A stretch of DNA of 64,000 nt from positions 806,001 through 870,000 of the forward strand of contig BLLK01000022.1 of NCBI GenBank assembly GCA_021927905.1. Reading direction: 5' to 3'. This document shows positions 10,316-21,191 of the stretch, one piece after another (positions within the stretch are counted from its first letter, which is position 1; every line of letters begins with the position of its first letter). A model generated the notes under the pieces. It saw nothing but the letters and a program-made list of their open reading frames with translations. It had not been told where the DNA came from and did not search any database. Made by a program: the position numbers and the translations under genes. This DNA comes from Chaetoceros tenuissimus (taxonomy: Eukaryota > Bacillariophyta > Thalassiosirophyceae > Chaetocerotales > Chaetocerotaceae).

Positions 10316-10809
10316 TATAAAAAGAATTATTATCTCACCTTTCTAATCTTGTTTTAGCTCTTGGTGCATCAGGATCAGGAGGGAATAGGATTGGACCAGT
10401 TCTAAAGCAGACATGCATACATGGCTCATCTGCAGACGCCTTAAAATGCCTCGCAAAGTATGTCCGCGATCATGGGTTTTGGATCGAACTCCACTTTACT
10501 CCACAAGTGATTGATATATCTTTCACAACAATGTGGCAAGATGTACCAATAGCCATGTTTTCATTCAAAAATTTACCTACAATTTTGGACCACTTTGGCA
10601 GAGCAAATGTGCATGTGCGGGACGGATCGAAGGAAAAATATCGATCTGATCCGATTTTGACAAACATGTCGGTCAATGATTATGATGATGAAACATTAGA
10701 AATTGTGTGCAAAATATATGAGATGGATGTAGTAATGCAGAGATCTCTCGGTATGGAAGTGCCACGATGTGACAAGTTTCTGCCTAGATCCTATGATTTT
10801 GAGTATTAA
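9136..10809 (+). CDS. Membrane-anchored sulfotransferase, three exons
   Basis: Exons 9136-9899, 9997-10244 and 10358-10809 join into a 487-residue type II membrane protein. A single hydrophobic anchor (about 13-32) is followed by an acidic stem rich in Asp, Glu and Lys (about 50-100), then a lumenal catalytic domain. Both PAPS-binding motifs are present once the introns are removed: the 5'-phosphosulfate loop FLHVHKAGGSS, which spans intron 1 (about 245-255), and the 3'-phosphate motif VRDPTERFISSI (about 324). This matches Golgi carbohydrate sulfotransferases of the Sulfotransfer_2 type, which transfer sulfate from PAPS to glycans. The sugar acceptor is unknown. The upstream in-frame ATG at 9064 would put 24 polar residues before the anchor; the ATG at 9136 gives the normal topology. 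The stop TAA is at 10807. Confidence 0.85.
10284..10311. repeat. (AT)14 microsatellite in an intron
   Basis: Fourteen uninterrupted AT dinucleotides sit inside intron 2 of the sulfotransferase gene. It is a likely length-variable site between strains. Confidence 0.95.
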
Positions 10810-11020
10810 TCTTTGTATATTTTTAAGGACTAAATCCTTACGGCTTTCGATACTTTTTTTGTCCTATAAGTACGCGTACCTAGCAATAGTTTCCATTTGC
10901 TTAATAGTTGACATTAGAGTAAATGGTTGTTTCCCTCCATTACGAAAAAAAGAACACCAACTGAGTATTACAAAAACAAAAAGATTTATTTTAAGAGAGG
11001 CAATGATTGTATTGTGTTTA

Positions 11021-14000
11021 CTATTGACAAAGTCCACAAGAACTATAGCAATTGGATCTGATCTGCTCATCAAAGTATTCACCACCAAAGACACAATAGT
11101 TCTTTCTTCTAATTTCAGTCTTCGCCGAATTCTTCGTCAACCAAGAACAGGAAACACTTTCACCAGTCGTGCCCAACTTGAAGGTGAAATTAGACTTGTC
11201 CATTATGCAAGAAATAGTAGTTAAACCACAAGAATCTGCGCATTTTGAACGTATGTCTGGGCTGTAGTATTGTCCACCAGGTAGGCAATATCTGGATCTT
11301 CTCTCTCTAGAATTTGCTTTATCTAACCAAGAACATGTCACTTCGTTGCCACTACGTAGACTAAACGTGAAGGAATCATCTTCTACTGGCTTACTGCACG
11401 AGTTACATGCAGAAGGACATCGAGTTCTGACATCAGCGTACTGACAATACCTATATTTTCTTAGTTCCTTTTGATTCAACCAAGAACAACTTTGTTTCTT
11501 TTCTGGGATACTATCCATGGTAAATGTCGACCACGATTGATCTTCACCACTAGATGAACAACAGTTGTTGCAAGACACTCTACATGTATCAGCAATTCCA
11601 ATTTTGCTACAGCGTTTCATTTTGTTCTTTGCATTTGCATTTGCAATCCATGTGCTACACATTTTATCATTGTCATTGAAGACAAACATATTAGTACCAT
11701 CAATACAAGTATTGCATGTACCACAGGTCTTTGGACAGTGAGAAGAAACTCCTGGAAGATCACATCTGAGGGTAGTGCTCTTCCGTGCAACCCAATCACA
11801 ACTCTTGCTCAAAATTTTTCCATTATTCAAAACTTCGAACTTCAAGGACGAATCGTTACATTTAGATGCTGTTGGTGAAGAAGTTGGCGGAGTTGGAGTT
11901 GGGAATGGTGTAGGGTCAATGATTTCAATCTCAGGTGCGGTCGTAATCACATCATCAACACTACTTGCAGTGAAAGTGTCTACAAGATCAGTACCTTGAC
12001 TTTCATTGATTATGTTTGTCATGAGTTCACCACTAGCAGCACTTGCACTGACATCTGCCAGAACCTGGTTACCTGATGCAAGAGCAGCATTCTGTTCATC
12101 ATCTGTACAACCATCTGTACTTGCACAAGTGACAATATTGGTCAACTCCACTTCGACCTCAACAGTACCACTTTCATCAAGGATTCTGGCAGTGATTTGA
12201 AGTCTTCTTCTTGCATCATAATCACCCACAATGATTCTAGTCACTCCCCACTCATCTTTATTTGGGATTGTAGCGGTTACTGCTGCCAACCAAATGGCTC
12301 TCATAGCCTCTAGACGTGCTGCTAATACATTTGGATCAATCCCTTTAAAAGGATATCTACAGTAACATTTTGTAGTGATTACTTGGAACCTATTCACAGT
12401 TGGTGCATCAGAAGGTCTTGGTGACAAAGTAGCTGCCGCACTTGGACTGGATGTAGCAGTTGGCTTAAAACTCAAGGTAGGTCTAGCTGACGGATAATGA
12501 GTAGAAGGTTTCGCAGATGGAAAGTAGTAGGGTGTTGGCTTTGCCGATGGCCTGTCACTTGGAGACCTAGTTGGACTTTTCGTAGGATTCTTGGGTTTTA
12601 AAAAATGTCAGAACAAACGAAACGGAACAAATTGATTGCAATTTCAGAAAAAAAATGAAATTGTAACATACCTTTGTCGGTTCAAATGTTGGGCTTTTTG
12701 TTGGTATCTGTGATGGACTAACTGATACCGACGGGTTTGATGACGGTTTGTCTGACGGTACTGTTGAGGGTCTCATGGACAAAGTAGGATTAGACGATGG
12801 TTGGTCTGATGGAGCAAGACTAGGCGCGACCGATTTGGAAGGACTACCAGATGGTGCAAGACTAAGAGAAGGTTGATGCGACTCCGACGGACTCTCACTT
12901 GGTCCTAGTGAAGGGAGCTGTGATGGCATTCCTCCCGTATCCTGATAATACATTATTCCAACAAAACCAAACTCAATATCTCGGCAAAAATCTCTGGTAC
13001 TTGATGTAGTTCCATCAAAGTAAGCAAGTTTAGAAAACTTTCCTGGTTTAATGGTAACGAGGGAGTCATCATATTCTGTATCATCTCTATATGCAGATTT
13101 GATGTAATTGTTAGAATCTGTGTTGGTGATGAAGATACCACGAACTCCAGCAACCCCAATGGGGGTAGTCAAAGCCACATTGACCAAAAGTTGATTCGCT
13201 GCACCTGGGTCAATCGAACCAGCAAAGAATTGGGTCCATGAGGAAGCATCATACTTCACACCATCATGAGACACAAAATCGTTTGTCGCCCAGATTTCTA
13301 AGTTGGTTGAGATATCTCCAAGCCCAGTTCCAATGAAAAATGGCGCAAGATCAAATCCAGTAATAGTTATTTCTTCACCGCTTTTAGTCTCTACGTCGAA
13401 CATAACTCCTGATTTAGATGCTGCGTAGAAATCACCGAACAAGTAAGGCGTGGAGAGAGACAAGTTACTAGCGGATGGTACGAGCGATACACTTGGGCTA
13501 ATGGATAAAGATGGTACTGTCGACGGAGAACTACTTATTGATGGGGTTAAAGAGACACTTGGGGCTTCTGTGTCCTTGCCTGTAATTTTCACTGTCGCAC
13601 ATTCACCGATACTCTCTACAAGTACAGTTACTTCGATGCCATTCACAGTCACAACAGCACTCTGTCCTGCTGAAAGGGCTGCACGTCTGGTACTTTTAGG
13701 TCCAAAATATGTATCTACAAGATCTGGAACGGAATGGATCGTAACCATATTTCGAGAATCTTTTGTACCTGCTCTGAGTCCTGTAGCTTTGTTGAACCCA
13801 ACATAATAATCGTCCCCTGATCCTCCATCAAGTTTTACTACCATCATTTTTGTAGGACTTGCAGTAAACAATGTGCCATATTCAGTATATGCGCACAGGT
13901 CACCATCATACACATAGTTCTGACTGATTGTAAGGTCCAAGTAGTGATTTGGAAACCATCCAAGCTGATACGTTTTAGCCGAGTTGAAGCACACTATAAA

Positions 14001-15532
14001 AATCCGACAGTTAGTAAAATGATTGATCATTATGACAATGGGAAAGAAATGAAATTCCGAATATTTTCAAGACCCGGATGTATATACTACCATAGGGTTT
14101 TCCTTGTTATTTGCAACTTACTTAAAGGTGTATCGTCCTCATTATATCCATACCTATAGAAATCCCTCAGACAGTTAGTGAAATGATTGATCATTATGAC
14201 AATGGGAATAAAATGAAATTCCAAATATTTCATGGTTCGAATGTTCATATACTACGATAGGGATATTCCTTGTTGTTTGCAACTTACCCCATATAACCCT
14301 CCTGGTCACCGTACTGAATGATACTTCCACCACTATTGAAATCGCCAGAGTGACCAAGGTTTATATTGTGTCCTTTTCAATAAACAAGCAAAGTGTTAGA
14401 TGAGTTTTATTCATGCAATATAAAAAATCACATGTCGAACATACCTGTTTCGTGAGCAAGGGTAGATAAACTAGAGCACCATTTATTGTTGTAAACACTC
14501 AACCAACTACGGAGGTATGCGTAGGCAAGCCAACCTTTTCCACTTCCACTGATACTTCCATATGGTAGACACACCATTACTGTAGAGATGAACATAAGTT
14601 AATGCAACATTGACTAGGGTTAGTACAGGGTTATAGCAAAAAAGGAAACACAGCCAAACAACATTGTGGACACTTACCATAATCTGAGACACTTTTCATA
14701 TTAGATACATTAAAATCAGACTCAGCTTGAGCAAGTGCAGCATTGACAATGTCACTAGTTTGTGCATCATTGACAGTTGTGCTGATTTGTACGTTATAAA
14801 CACCTCTATTGGACTGAGAAACTTGATTGTTGTTATAGAATGGCTCGTAATCCAAAGCACCATTGGAACATTGCTCAAACTATATTCGAACAAAGATTAG
14901 AGTGTTAGTATTGAGAATGAATTGAAAAATCACCAGGCAGCGACAAGCAATCAACAACTTACAATATTTGCCATATTCTTTGGATCACCATTTGTTCCAA
15001 ATACATCATCTTGAATCGAGTTTCTTCCACCACTCATGTTCTTAGTTGGTCTTTCACCTGCAGTTGATGTTACATATAAAACAAGAAATTCAAAGGTACC
15101 TTTGGCGTTTACTGTCGACGATAGCTTACGACGACTGTCACTTGTAGCACTTGTTCTGATTCCGACCTCAGCATCCTCTGGAATTGCAAACTTGTTCTTT
15201 TCGGAGATATAAGCTCCCAAGATTTCGAGTTTGGTTCCAATCCCAATCTTTCCTGACTCCAACATCTCGGCAAAATCAGTACTGTTGTTTTCAATAGGAT
15301 AGATTCTCGAATCTGAAAAACACTGGTATACTAATGTCTCAGAGCCATCTTGATAGTAAGCTTCAAGCTCACAAGGAAGGGAAAGCGGTTTGTCACTTGC
15401 ACAGTACGTTACAACATCACTTGCATATGCAACTGGACTCTTCCATAGGATGAGGGCACAAGAAAGAAAAAGAGATCTTGAAAGGATAGACATTCCCTTC
15501 GTGATGGATGATGGATACAAACTCATCATCAT
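11021..15532 (-). CDS. Secreted M11 (gametolysin-like) metallopeptidase with ShK-like repeats, seven exons
   Basis: Seven exons (15532-14963, 14879-14678, 14579-14445, 14372-14288, 14153-14122, 13993-12672, 12589-11021) give about 1304 residues. The N-terminus has a signal peptide. The catalytic zinc motif is HETGHNINLGH (H300, H304, H310), split by an intron, and is followed by YGDQEGYMGYGYNEDD and CFNSAKTYQLGW, typical of peptidase family M11, whose founding member is the Chlamydomonas cell-wall lysin. After it come a discoidin-like beta region, a long Pro/Ser/Thr repeat stalk crossing intron 6, a second globular region (about 850-1000), and five Cys-rich ShK-like modules (about 1026-1304), each with a conserved C(D/S)W-type core. 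The likely role is extracellular matrix or cell-wall proteolysis. Exon 5 is only 32 nt and is flanked by two homologous introns. Confidence 0.88.
13994..14287 (-). repeat. Pair of homologous full-length introns (introner-like)
   Basis: Introns 14154-14287 (134 bp) and 13994-14121 (128 bp) of the M11 gene align end to end, from splice donor to splice acceptor, at roughly 80 percent by eye. The exon between them (14122-14153) and the exon upstream are not similar to each other. Shared blocks include the donor side GTAAGTTGCAAA, a central segment around AATGATTGATCATTATGACA, and the acceptor side ending in TATAG. Confidence 0.85.
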
Positions 15533-16087
15533 TTCGGATATTAGATAACTAGTTGTTGTGATTGCTAGTGTATCACAAACAACAATTAATTATGAAAGGA
15601 ACACAGCCTTCCCACAAAGAATGAGATTCATGTGCGTTAGAAAAGCTTTTTGATCTCGATGCAAAGATTCATGTGCGTTAGAAAAGCTTTTTGATCTCGA
15701 TGCAAAAAGCTTTTTATCATTATAGTAGGAGTCGTGTTAAAGTCTTACTAATATGTCGTTAAAATTGACGTTGAATCGCTAATTGATTTTTTTATAGCCT
15801 ATTTAGTCTGATCACACAGTGACGGATGTGGAATGAAGGAACGGGTCATTCGATGAAGTAAAGTTAAAATGTCACTTTGTGGTTTCAGAACTCAGAAGGA
15901 AGGAAGGAAATGATACTACGATTGCAGAGAGTCGAGTGACATCCAAGAGAAGTGTCGAACTGTCCCTCCTGTCAAAAGCTTGCAACTCGTATCATAGTAA
16001 TTGTGAACTGAAACAAGGGTCAAAAATTTCTTTGTTTTCTTACTTTTTATAGCATAATACATATGAATATAAGATATATACTTTACC
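15533..16087. other. Intergenic region with tandem repeat
   Basis: This is the upstream region of the M11 peptidase gene and the downstream region of the ferredoxin-like gene. Apart from the 41-bp tandem repeat listed separately, no gene or RNA was seen. Confidence 0.6.
15624..15705. repeat. 41-bp perfect tandem duplication
   Basis: Two identical 41-bp units (15624-15664 and 15665-15705) lie head to tail. A partial echo of the unit's AAAGCTTTTT core follows at about 15707. They lie 90-170 bp upstream of the peptidase start codon. Confidence 0.95.
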
Positions 16088-17834
16088 CTACAAGTCAGCA
16101 GTGATACGAAATTTATCAGCTTCGCCTGTGGCAATTAGCTCTTGAGCTCGCAAATGATCAGTTTCTCTCTGCTTCTTTAAAAAATATGGATTCTTGCCAT
16201 CTTCACCATAATGTGGACAATTGTAACATCCACGCTGAGGGCATGACTTTGATGTAAAGCATTTGTGCTTCAAAGTATGATACCACGATGTCTGGGCCGA
16301 AGAAATCGAATTTTAGATGAGACTATAAGATAACATATGAATATAATTAAATGATGTGGCGTGTGTAACTCACCTTTCGATTTACATCACTATCGATACG
16401 AGCAACGTTAAGGGGAATATGTGCATTGCTGTTCCCCATATGACCTCGACCATAGTCTTGACTTTTGACATCCCTTGCAGTTTCCATTTCAACGAGTTCG
16501 TGATATGCAACTTTGTGCATGCATGATACTGGGCAGATAGTGACAGCAATATCTACTTCTTTCATATTCGACTGAGAATATGTTCGGGCTCTTCCACTTT
16601 CAAGTATCTGAAAAGACTGTGGGGCTGTATTCACACACTGTTTACAACCGATACAGGACTCCTCGTCAATAAAAACAAATTCCCCATCACGGATCCTCCT
16701 TGGTGTCTTACCATCGGCTAATAATGGTACCAGCTCATGGCTACTCTTTTTTGTATCGGAGGATGCACCTTCCATTTGACTATTGGAACTTTCTCGGGGT
16801 GAAGAGTGCTCATCATCCCTCCATTCCAGAATTTCACATTCATCAACAGTAATAGTACCTGGAGAATCCTTAATTTTTCCATACCTCTCATCAATTAAAT
16901 GCTGCTCAAGCTTCCTATCTTCCAAAATGGGTGGCATAAATCCATGATTTTCTAAATCTCGCCAGACACTTTTAATTGTTGGAATCGACTTTGCCTTTTT
17001 CTTCCCTACCTTCTTCTGCACCATACTACGAGAAGCAGCATCAACGTACAAGTTTTCAAATTCACGCAAGGTAATAACTCCCGATCCATAGGTGCTATAT
17101 TTTGCCAGCACTACTGTGATTCTTCTATCATGTTCACCCACCTTTTCACCAAGGCTCCTAGTCATCCATGATGCAATTCCATCTCTTGTGAGTACTAATT
17201 CCTTCCTTTTTCCATCATTACTTTGAATGGGTGTAGCATGCATATGAAAAATTGCTTGGACGGAAGATGTGAAAAAATCTGTCGGTTGAAGATCTCCATT
17301 TGCATTCTTTTGAAGTAGCTGTGATGATTCATAAATCTCCTCAGGAGTGATAGCAGGTAGCTTCCTTCCTGTTTCTATAAGCAGTTCATCTGGAGACTCA
17401 TTACATCTAATCAGAAGAGAGATTTCTCTTCCAATTTCATCAAGCAATTTCAGGGTATTGTCGGTATCCTCTCTAGTTTCAGTAGTATCGTAAAGATTTG
17501 GTCCTTCTAGATCCACAATCTGACTGTAGATAGTATCCAAAGCTTCTATGATCATCTCATCACTGTCACTTGGTTCATATTCTGAAAAAGTGTCTGTTCC
17601 GCAACTCATCTTATCAGCAGCCTCTGATACGAGATCAATGTTATACATGGTCGAAAGCGACTCAGAAGTATTTTCTTTGCTTGATAATTTAGACCAGTCA
17701 TCAGCAACGCCCCAAGAAGATTCCAAAGGCATTCGGGAAGTTTTCTTTACATTCCCAATGTTACACGAGGTGAAAGCGTCGACCAAAGAGATGGACAACT
17801 GTAATAGAGCGAAGTATTGAAATTTCATGTTCAT
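16088..17834 (-). CDS. Plastid-targeted ferredoxin-like [4Fe-4S] protein with EF-hand-like segment, two exons
   Basis: Exons 17834-16374 and 16291-16088 join into a protein of about 554 residues. The N-terminus is a signal peptide ending in VDA-FTS, an ASAF-like cleavage site, which suggests plastid import. A degenerate EF-hand-like stretch (LAKYSTYGSGVITLREFENLY, about 250-270) precedes the iron-sulfur domain. The ferredoxin domain (about 385-440) has CIGCKQC and a distal CPVSC, the pattern of the single-cluster plant-type 'Fer4_13' domain that is fused to DnaJ in land plants. No J-domain is present here. The C-terminal exon adds a small Cys/His module (KSCPQRGCYNCPHYG) often found after this ferredoxin domain. 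A role in plastid electron transfer or redox sensing is inferred; the partner is unknown. Confidence 0.8.
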
Positions 17835-18234
17835 TTACTATTCACATTGGAAATAAATGAGTTCTTTATGAATAAAGATACCTTTGTCTGCCTTTGTATT
17901 GTGTTTTTTTGTGTTCTTTTTCCGATGAAGATGTGATGATGATGCGAATTTGAATGATGTTAGAGTCCCATTTTATAACAAAAACAGGTTATTTCGTCTC
18001 ACCCTTTTTGGTCCTTCCGTCAATCAGTTTTGAAGAAGTAGACCGAGCTTTGCGAAGAGTATGATACCATGATGTGGTATATTCACTATTCACACATTGA
18101 TATAGGTGTTGTAAAGGTACCGAGACCTTTACCCTCTGGTATTTTCACGGCGTGATAAGGTTACTACGAGTAGCGTTCCTAAAGAGCAGCTAGCTACAAA
18201 ATTTTCCATCGGAGAAAGGAACATCGAATAGGAA
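17835..18234. other. Divergent intergenic region
   Basis: This 400-bp region lies between the ferredoxin-like gene (-) and the SDR gene (+) and probably holds both promoters. No gene or repeat was seen. Confidence 0.6.
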
Positions 18235-19311
18235 ATGATAGCCTTCCCTTTTGTATTCATTCTTGCAGCAGCATTGGTTGTACCAGATGCGAATTTATCT
18301 CTCTATCTATTTGACAAAGTGTTCGCCAAAAAAGCTGCATCATCTTTAGAGGGGAAGAGAATATGGATAACTGGTGCGTCCTCGGGAATTGGGGCAGAAT
18401 TGGCAAAGCAGCTCCATGGCCACGGTGCAAATATTATAATTTCGGGCAGACGGCAAGAGGAATTGCAAAAAGTTCAAAGTGCTTGCAAGCAAAATAAGAA
18501 TCCACAAGGCAAGTTTGATCAACATATATCAATCCTTCCATTTGATGTGACAGATAGTGATGAAAATTTATCACTGGTTGTAAAACAAGCCCTCAGCTAT
18601 TATGATGGATTGGATATATTAATTCTAAATGCGGGAGCCGGACAAAGATCTCTATCTCTTGACGAATCTTATGATACCACTCGAAAATTGATGGATATTA
18701 ATTGTATTGGTCCCGTTCGATTGGCTCTGGAAACGATGAAACAGGGCAAATGGGAAACTAGCAAAGACTCCCAAAACAAGGGCCATATTATTGCAACTTC
18801 ATCTGTGGCAGCAAAGATGGCTTTGCCTCTTGCAGCATCGTATAGTTCTTCTAAATTTGCACTGCATGGCTTCTTCACATCACTAAGAAGTGAGTGCTCG
18901 GAATGGCTTAGAATAGATCTCCCTTGCCCGGGGCCTATTGCCACTTCATTCCAAGATAATGTACTGACTGAATCAAAAACAGGGAATGATGGAGAAAATG
19001 ATAGCTCATCATCTGCAGAAGTATCAATGTCACCTGCTCGATGTGCAAAATTGATTATCTCAGGTATGGTAGGACCAACTTTTCTCATGCAAGAGACTTG
19101 GATATCAAAGCAACCAACATTAGCATTTCTTTACATCAACCAATTCTTTCCCAAACTCAACAACTTCCTATTGGGTATCGTGGGCTCTTTGCGAATCAAA
19201 GCATTCCGTGCTGGTCTACCGTTGTACGAAGTGAAGAGTTGGATCAAAGCTGCAAAGATGGATAAGGAGAAAAAGAAAGATGCAGTCGATAATTCCAAGA
19301 TAGAATTGTGA
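18235..19311 (+). CDS. Short-chain dehydrogenase/reductase, DHRS7-like
   Basis: This is a single-exon, 358-residue classical SDR. The N-terminal hydrophobic segment (about 1-24) acts as a membrane anchor or signal. The cofactor motif TGASSGIG is at 46-53, with an arginine pair (SGRR) after the second strand that favours NADP(H). NAGAG is at about 132. The catalytic triad is Ser in ATSSVAAK (about 190), Tyr203 and Lys207 in YSSSK. The PG..T segment after the active site is also present. Overall order and anchor resemble the DHRS7 family of ER-membrane reductases acting on retinoid or steroid-like carbonyls; the algal substrate is unknown. The ATG at 18235 is chosen because it starts the anchor directly. 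Confidence 0.85.
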   Translation: MIAFPFVFILAAALVVPDANLSLYLFDKVFAKKAASSLEGKRIWITGASSGIGAELAKQLHGHGANIIISGRRQEELQKVQSACKQNKNPQGKFDQHISILPFDVTDSDENLSLVVKQALSYYDGLDILILNAGAGQRSLSLDESYDTTRKLMDINCIGPVRLALETMKQGKWETSKDSQNKGHIIATSSVAAKMALPLAASYSSSKFALHGFFTSLRSECSEWLRIDLPCPGPIATSFQDNVLTESKTGNDGENDSSSSAEVSMSPARCAKLIISGMVGPTFLMQETWISKQPTLAFLYINQFFPKLNNFLLGIVGSLRIKAFRAGLPLYEVKSWIKAAKMDKEKKKDAVDNSKIEL

Positions 19312-19448
19312 ATGTAAAGTACAAATCATGTTTTAGTGGAACACTTTAATTGAAATAAACTGGGTGACTTTTATGCTCTGAAAATAATTATCCACTAAGT
19401 TACCTCGGATTTTTCTGTCTAATGCTAATTCTACTTATACGCCTTATA

Positions 19449-20663
19449 TTAGTAATCCAAATTAGGTCCAGCAACCCTTGAGAAGAGATAGTTATCAAAT
19501 AAAGTCATGGTGGATACAACCCCACCAATGACAGCAGCAACACTTGTCAGAAACTTCACCCACCCATGGTAGTACTCTTCAATCTCCACATGTAAAGGAG
19601 ATACTTCATAGAAGAAGAAAACGCCTGGCAGTCCTTTGTTACTACCAGGACTAACATGTCTCATATGTTCCGTCACAGAATATTGATTGGTCTGAATGGT
19701 AGTACCATTTAAAAAGACGTATTTGGTAGGTACAATCTGCACATAGTATTGATACATACCGTATGCATCTTCAATCATCCGCTCTTGTCCATCCAACTGA
19801 TAAATATCTCCTGGAAACTCTTGTCCAAATCTCAATTTGTTCACGGTATGGCTCACATTGAATGTCTCAAATGCTTGTGTAATGAAATCAGTGAGACTTG
19901 TAAAAACTTGCTCTTTCCCAAAGTTCTCCAATTCACGACTAGGTGCAAGATGAAGATTTCCTCCTCCACTACTTAGTGCAACAATACCGTGTACGTTGCA
20001 GCCTTCCCCATCCATCTCCGAACTCTTTTTAACCTTGCGACATTGTTTGATATCCATATTTTTCTCAAACAACCAACCTTTTCTCTGATACGCTCTCTTG
20101 ACATCATCACAAGTATTACAACATTCTCCTTCATCTCCAGCACCATAACAGGAACCACATTCTTCTTCGTCTGGATAATAATCATCATTATCTTGTAGAA
20201 ACTTTACATTCTTCTTCTTGACGATTGCCTCTACCTGTTGTTCGTGCTGCATACTATTTCCGAGTTCAAATTTACTCTTTTTACCAATAAATCGTCCCCT
20301 TTCATCTATACGATGTTTCCATACACGATGCTCTTGGTCAATATGCAGACTTTGACTCTGTCCCACAGGATCATTCGCATCAACTGAGAGAAGGGCGCAT
20401 GGTACAGATGGAAAGGTGACGTCAAACTCCATTTCAATACCAGCCGATGTTGTAGCATTGACATGTGCCCTTTCACGAAGAGTAGGTGTTAAGTTGAATC
20501 TATATTCTGTTAAGGTAAGGTAGCAGATGATACATATTGTAAGAATAGAGAGTATTGCTCCGTTTGCTGTTTTGACTTTAAACTCGGAAGCTACTGTTGA
20601 ATGATAATCTAGATTCTTGAGCTTTTGTGAAAGAGAAGCATTGCTCTTCTGACTGTTGTTCAT
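19449..20663 (-). CDS. ERV46/ERGIC3-like COPII cargo receptor
   Basis: This 404-residue single-exon protein has the ERV46 layout. A short cytosolic N-terminus (LKNLDYHSTVASEF) is followed by TM1 (about 33-52), a large lumenal domain and TM2 near the C-terminus (about 370-390). The lumenal domain contains the family's cysteine loop CGSCYGAGDEGECCNTC (about 168-184), then the GCNVHG turn and SHTVNKLRFG. ERV46 with ERV41 retrieves escaped ER proteins and shuttles between ER and Golgi in COPI/COPII vesicles. A classic KKxx tail is not seen; the protein ends in a hydrophobic/acidic tail (GPNLDY). It is convergent with the SDR gene and divergent from the membrane hydrolase. Confidence 0.9.
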   Translation of the reverse strand: MNNSQKSNASLSQKLKNLDYHSTVASEFKVKTANGAILSILTICIICYLTLTEYRFNLTPTLRERAHVNATTSAGIEMEFDVTFPSVPCALLSVDANDPVGQSQSLHIDQEHRVWKHRIDERGRFIGKKSKFELGNSMQHEQQVEAIVKKKNVKFLQDNDDYYPDEEECGSCYGAGDEGECCNTCDDVKRAYQRKGWLFEKNMDIKQCRKVKKSSEMDGEGCNVHGIVALSSGGGNLHLAPSRELENFGKEQVFTSLTDFITQAFETFNVSHTVNKLRFGQEFPGDIYQLDGQERMIEDAYGMYQYYVQIVPTKYVFLNGTTIQTNQYSVTEHMRHVSPGSNKGLPGVFFFYEVSPLHVEIEEYYHGWVKFLTSVAAVIGGVVSTMTLFDNYLFSRVAGPNLDY

Positions 20664-21191
20664 GTTTGGAGATGTTGTTTTTTCTTATTTGGTATCCTTT
20701 TATCAAAATACCATAGACAAATGAGTTCAAGATATTTATCAAAGTAAAAAAGCATAACAGGGGAGAGGTTGCTTCAAATGTTAGCACAGTTGTACATGTT
20801 GCATGCACAAGAATGTGAGTGTCCTACCAAAAGATTTTGCTCCTTGCGGCAGGACGATTGGCTATCCTCCAAATTCAAACTACTGTCAAAGAGCCAATTT
20901 AGACAGATGTTTCGTTCTTGTCATTGGAAAACATTGGTAACGGAAAGAAGCAGAGACAAAGATAAGATTGACGAGAGTGAGAGCTATCTCATGTGGTTAT
21001 CTACCGCAACACCACAACAATTACTTTCACCATTTCATCGTAGACTACCAGTTGCTGTGTTCAGGTGAAGTAAAAAGTAAATGAGCGCATAATTTTCATT
21101 TCTTCTCTTCTACTCTTATTCGCATCTCTACTAGATCTACTAGGATATCCTCTAACTAGAGTTCATACCTAGTAGTAGGCTCACATCTCAC
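20664..21191. other. Divergent intergenic region
   Basis: This 528-bp region lies between the ERV46-like gene (-) and the membrane hydrolase (+). A 99-codon open frame (20769-21068) has no recognisable features. I see nothing else. Confidence 0.55.

Noticed and set aside
16272-18076. An 18-bp near-match (AGTATGATACCA(C/T)GATGT) between about 16276 and 18058
   Set aside because: With one mismatch, a few such pairs are expected by chance in 64 kb of AT-rich DNA, and the flanks do not extend the match.
20769-21068. 99-codon plus-strand frame as a gene
   Set aside because: No domain, signal or codon pattern; it lies in a divergent promoter region.
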